The notes under the pieces: generated by a model
What the model was told of the DNA's origin: nothing
What the model saw: the letters and a program-made list of their open reading frames with translations, nothing else
Database searches by the model: none
In this document: positions 4,547-5,971 of the stretch, one piece after another
How the letters are laid out: each line of letters begins with the position of its first letter
Position numbering within the stretch: position 1 is the stretch's first letter
Made by a program: the position numbers and the translations under genes
Origin: Thermoplasmata archaeon
GTDB lineage: Archaea; Thermoplasmatota; E2; DHVEG-1
Direction of reading: 5' to 3'
Assembly (NCBI GenBank): GCA_030606465.1
Contig: JAUWGL010000059.1
Location: forward strand, 1 to 5,971
Length of the DNA stretch: 5,971 bases

Positions 4547-5866
4547 CAATTGCCCCAATATTTTTTTTCTCATCAACCATTCACTGCGTCCAATTGGCTG
4601 ACAGTCAAAACCAAGATTACTCAACCAAATAACTTCCTCCTTAGCATTCACTATTTTACTCTCGTATTTTTCTACAGGCTCCTTGTTAAGTCCACTCTCT
4701 TCTAAAATTTCTCGTAATATCTTCTGAACCATCTCACTGGTAGGAAGGCTGTTTATTCTTTCTTCTAAATCCTTAATCTTGGCAATTATTCCCTTCATCT
4801 GTTTCATATCAAAATGCTTCTTTTTACCATTAATGGGATTTACATATTGTTGCCTCTCAGCATATATCCGTCTGAGTGTATCTACTCGTCGATTCCAATA
4901 CACACAGTCAACCTCAGAGATCTTATGGCAAGTAAGAAAGTTCACTATTTTATCTTCCATTCCATGATTGGTCATTTGTGTGATGAAAAACTTACGCAGG
5001 CAATGTATTCTTATCCTCCCATATTTTCCGTTACCATTACCTATCCCTGCTCTACGTGCTGCCTCATGAACAGTATCATTAAACCCTTGATCTGTTATAG
5101 ATATGATTTTTTTCCTTTTCTGTCTCTTAGTTCTTCCAACAAACAAGGGACTATCTTCCGTAATGTTCTCCTCTTGTTTCTCTCGCCATGCAAGATATTG
5201 CTTCAGCATTTCCACTCCATCACTACCCAGAAAGGTAATCCGCTCACCAATAATCTCTCTATCTTTCTTTGGTATAAATCGGATAGCAAGAGGAACATTT
5301 CCAAGGTCTAGTTCTCGTTTAATATTGCCAATTTTCAGGGATATGGCATCTGAAACACGCATGCCTGTTTGAGCAAGAAAAAGAATGCGAAATCCCTCCT
5401 CCAAACTCATTGCATCGATCATCTTCTTCAACTCCTCCAACGTAGGTATAAGATCCTTTTTCTGAGTGACACCGCGATTTCTATAGTTTCGGACATTAAT
5501 CATCCCGCGTTTACCAAGAACTGAAGTGAAAAGACTACGGATAGCACCATCATAGCTGTTAATCGTTTTTGGAGCTAGACCAACATGTTCGAGATGATGT
5601 CTGAAATCCAACACCAGGTCACGTATCCCTGTCCTATCATTTGGATCGTCATTCTTTAGTTCTTTGTCTCTTTGAAGTATAAGTTCTTGTGGGTTTTTTC
5701 CACACCATTCACAGAATTTCTTTAGTGCGTTCAGATAGATCACACCTGACTGTGATGAAATTGTTTTCAGCCAGGTTTGTGTTTCTATAAATTCTTGGAG
5801 TTGATCTTTAGAAAAAGATTTATAACTACTTCCTACTTCATTTCCATTGGGGTTTGATACTTGCAT
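4538..5866 (-). CDS. Tyrosine recombinase / integrase with coiled-coil C-terminal extension
   Basis: This is a site-specific DNA recombinase of the phage-integrase (tyrosine) family, 442 aa, apparently intact. A SAM-like core-binding domain covers about residues 18-120 and the catalytic domain about 138-345. The catalytic set is visible: R170 in QTGMRVSDAISL, a likely lysine at K200 or K201 in FIPKKDRE, H288 and R291 in IHCLRKFF, H314 in LTCHKIS, and nucleophile Y323 in VDCVYWNR. The stretch LRRIYAERQQYVNP (331-344) resembles other archaeal integrases. Residues about 350-392 are heptad-like and probably coiled coil (IIAKIKDLEERINSL), followed by about 50 residues (WLSNLGFDCQPIGRSEW) I do not recognise. 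This makes it clearly longer than chromosome-dimer XerA-type enzymes of under 300 aa, so a mobile-element integrase or a dispersed archaeal recombinase is more likely. The ATG has GGAGG at 7 nt. Base composition looks less AT-rich than the ATPase gene, by eye. Confidence 0.93.
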   Translation of the reverse strand: MQVSNPNGNEVGSSYKSFSKDQLQEFIETQTWLKTISSQSGVIYLNALKKFCEWCGKNPQELILQRDKELKNDDPNDRTGIRDLVLDFRHHLEHVGLAPKTINSYDGAIRSLFTSVLGKRGMINVRNYRNRGVTQKKDLIPTLEELKKMIDAMSLEEGFRILFLAQTGMRVSDAISLKIGNIKRELDLGNVPLAIRFIPKKDREIIGERITFLGSDGVEMLKQYLAWREKQEENITEDSPLFVGRTKRQKRKKIISITDQGFNDTVHEAARRAGIGNGNGKYGRIRIHCLRKFFITQMTNHGMEDKIVNFLTCHKISEVDCVYWNRRVDTLRRIYAERQQYVNPINGKKKHFDMKQMKGIIAKIKDLEERINSLPTSEMVQKILREILEESGLNKEPVEKYESKIVNAKEEVIWLSNLGFDCQPIGRSEWLMRKKILGQLPS

Positions 5867-5873
5867 TATCAGG

Positions 5874-5878
5874 CCTCC
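5874..5878 (-). promoter_or_regulatory. Ribosome-binding site of the recombinase gene (GGAGG)
   Basis: GGAGG on the - strand lies 7 nt before the ATG (5866-5864), a near-ideal match that fixes the start. It sits one nucleotide from the base of a hairpin at 5880-5911, so folding there could affect access to it. Confidence 0.75.
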
Positions 5879-5879
5879 G

Positions 5880-5911
5880 GGCTGCTAGAGTGCTCAAACA
5901 CTCTAGTGGCC
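5880..5911. repeat. GC-rich hairpin in the recombinase upstream region
   Basis: Perfect 8-bp arms CTAGAGTG (5885-5892) and CACTCTAG (5899-5906) flank a 6-nt loop. The stem can be extended by GGC (5880-5882) with GCC (5909-5911). The two intervening pairs are G-U wobbles in a + strand RNA and mismatches in a - strand RNA. It stands out from its AT-rich surroundings. Possible roles are an operator, a leader hairpin in front of the recombinase ribosome-binding site, a terminator stem for rightward transcription, or a recombination site. Confidence 0.6.
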
Positions 5912-5928
5912 ATTTCTCAAGGTTCTTT

Positions 5929-5936
5929 TATTTATA
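5929..5936 (-). promoter_or_regulatory. TATA-like promoter element of the recombinase gene
   Basis: TATAAATA on the - strand, about 26 bp before position 5906, would start a leader of about 40 nt that begins at the hairpin and carries the Shine-Dalgarno sequence. A second candidate, TTATAAAT on the - strand at 5960-5967, would give a longer leader containing the whole hairpin. Confidence 0.4.
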
Positions 5937-5971
5937 TTGACACTAGATTATAATTACAAATTTATAAGGAA

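Noticed and set aside
4542..4787. 10-bp direct repeat CTTGGCAATT (4542-4551 and 4778-4787) as possible attachment sites
   Set aside because: Both copies lie inside the recombinase gene, and a 10-bp exact repeat is expected several times by chance in about 6 kb.
4814..5311. 165-aa open frame on the + strand opposite the recombinase
   Set aside because: It lies wholly antisense to a recombinase with a complete catalytic set; its translation shows no recognisable domain and no ribosome-binding site stands out.
1..5971. tRNA, rRNA, CRISPR array or known defence cassette
   Set aside because: No cloverleaf with a T-loop, no regularly spaced repeats and no Cas, restriction or toxin-antitoxin signatures were seen on either strand.

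Overview
The window looks archaeal. It is AT-rich. It starts with the small RNA polymerase subunit RpoK (an Rpb6/omega homologue) followed by ribosomal protein uS2 in its archaeal/eukaryotic form, and then an archaeal-type TraB/PrgY membrane protein. Start codons include TTG, ribosome-binding sites are of the GGTGA/GGAGG type, and the promoters resemble archaeal TATA boxes. The gene set and the acidic N-terminal tail on uS2 fit a euryarchaeal lineage, perhaps related to Thermoplasmatota, but the lineage is inference.

Left half (1-2970), all on the + strand: rpoK (78-266) and rpsB (290-940) are 23 bp apart and probably form the end of a transcription/translation operon whose earlier genes lie off the left edge. 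An oligo-T stretch follows. Next come a TraB/PrgY-family protein (1013-2173) and an M50 (site-2 protease-like) membrane metalloprotease (2245-2970), each after a short intergenic gap with its own T-run and promoter-like sequence. This part looks like resident chromosome. The TraB/M50 pair places two membrane-associated, putatively metal-dependent proteins side by side; whether they cooperate is unknown.

Right half (2971-5971) has an accessory character. A 247-bp non-coding gap (2971-3217) holds palindromes, a 9-bp direct repeat and a well-formed TATA box. It leads to an AAA+ ATPase with a DUF4143 C-terminal domain (start best placed at 3218). Facing it on the - strand is a complete 442-aa tyrosine recombinase (5866-4538) with an extra coiled-coil C-terminal region. 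The two genes converge on a 75-bp T-rich/A-rich terminator region. Upstream of the recombinase is a strong Shine-Dalgarno sequence directly abutting a GC-rich hairpin, with TATA-like elements behind it.

The most useful non-coding observation is a near-identical 16-bp element, AAACATTYATAAACAA, just upstream of both the M50 gene and the ATPase gene. A 13-bp inverted copy lies just after the M50 stop codon. The element places a TATA-like core about 26-32 bp before the start codons, so it is read here as a shared promoter type with little or no 5' leader. No tRNA, rRNA, CRISPR array or recognised defence system is visible. The recombinase suggests a mobile or recombination-prone locus next to housekeeping genes, but no convincing attachment-site pair or element boundary can be drawn from this window alone.
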